Assembly: GCA_947258735.1 (NCBI GenBank) | Contig: CAMYJJ010000213.1 | Span: forward strand, 1 to 5,322 | Direction of reading: 5' to 3' | Length of the DNA stretch: 5,322 bases | Origin: Thermodesulfovibrionia bacterium | GTDB taxonomy: Bacteria; Nitrospirota; Thermodesulfovibrionia; UBA6902 | Part shown: piece after piece, positions 5,014 through 5,322 of the stretch | Layout of the letters: each line of letters begins with the position of its first letter | How positions within the stretch are numbered: the first letter of the stretch is position 1 | Position numbers and translations under genes: made by a program | The notes under the pieces: model-generated | The model's database searches: none | Told to the model about the DNA's origin: nothing | What the model saw: only the letters and a program-made list of their open reading frames with translations

Positions 5014-5322
5014 ATGGAAATACACAAAAAATGGATATCACCCTTTTTCACCATGCTCGGCCTTTTTTTTCTTGTCTCAGTGTCAGGATGTGACAAATAT
5101 GCCCGGCATGATGTCTTAACTTTTTTTTTTACGGGAGTACCGCCTCTTGACGGGACAGTTGCTGCTGAAGGTGTTCCAGACACACGTCCCTCTGCAGGAA
5201 GGCAAAAAGGACCTGATCCTGTATCCGTCTTTGTCCATGGGCCATATGCTGCAAAGCAGTGTTTTCTCTGTCATGTTATAAAGGAAAAAAGTCCCCAAGA
5301 AGCTGAAAGACGTTCAGGTGCT
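5014..5322 (+). CDS. Multiheme cytochrome c lipoprotein, N-terminal part (3' end outside window)
   Basis: An open frame from ATG 5014 runs off the right edge after 103 codons. Residues 1-26 form a lipoprotein signal (MEIHKKW, then a Phe/Leu-rich core, then VSGC with C26 as lipid site). The mature part begins DKYARHDVL, followed by FFFTGVPPLDG. Residues ~73-85 contain FVHGPYAAKQCFLCH, one CXXCH heme site preceded by a typical HGPYA motif of multiheme cytochromes, so more heme sites are expected beyond the edge. The FFxGVPP segment after the lipid anchor is familiar from cytochrome lipoproteins of Geobacter-like bacteria. In-frame stops at 4975 and 4981 limit any upstream extension, and ATG 5014 is the first start after them. 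The Shine-Dalgarno is weak (GGGATGG, 5001-5007). The gene follows the NHL lipoprotein by 106 bp without a visible terminator, consistent with one operon. The frame contains T8 (5063-5070) and T10 (5121-5130) runs. Confidence 0.82.
   Translation, partial: MEIHKKWISPFFTMLGLFFLVSVSGCDKYARHDVLTFFFTGVPPLDGTVAAEGVPDTRPSAGRQKGPDPVSVFVHGPYAAKQCFLCHVIKEKSPQEAERRSGA

Noticed and set aside
1..5322. CRISPR arrays, transposons, tRNA or rRNA genes
   Set aside because: No regularly spaced repeats, transposase motifs, terminal repeats or recognisable tRNA/rRNA sequence were seen on either strand.

Overview
The window reads as part of an extracellular-electron-transfer locus of an anaerobic, didermic bacterium. 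The DNA is moderately AT-rich. All genes lie on the + strand, and multiheme c-type cytochromes and lipoproteins dominate. Family resemblance points to a dissimilatory metal- or sulfur-respiring lineage such as Desulfuromonadota/Geobacter relatives or Nitrospirota/Thermodesulfovibrionia. The sequence alone does not decide between them.

Left part (1-1616): the 3' end of a radical SAM/SPASM peptide-modifying enzyme runs in from the left edge. It is followed by a parvulin-type peptidyl-prolyl isomerase lipoprotein with an odd Gly/His-rich C-terminal tail, and a strong intrinsic terminator closes this unit.

Centre (1617-2741): an AT-rich non-coding stretch leads to a textbook sigma-54 promoter (GG-N10-GC). 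A structured leader resembling a GEMM-I (cyclic dinucleotide) riboswitch follows. It precedes a 215-aa exported tetraheme cytochrome that resembles the OmcE-like family of extracellular cytochrome-filament subunits. A GC-rich hairpin with a T-run ends this transcript, so the tetraheme protein has its own single-gene transcription unit.

Right part (2742-5322): a periplasmic multiheme cytochrome of about six heme-type motifs is split into two reading frames (2802-3047 and 3115-3711) by an apparent single-base frameshift. Next come an NHL-repeat six-bladed beta-propeller lipoprotein and the 5' end of a further cytochrome lipoprotein, cut by the right edge. No terminator is visible between these genes, so they may form one operon.

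Working model (inference): the tetraheme protein is the abundant structural or electron-carrying product, switched by sigma-54 and perhaps by a cyclic dinucleotide. The isomerase, propeller lipoprotein and accessory multiheme cytochromes would help fold, export or electrically connect it. The radical SAM/SPASM enzyme is the least expected member. The Gly/His tail of the adjacent isomerase is a speculative candidate substrate.
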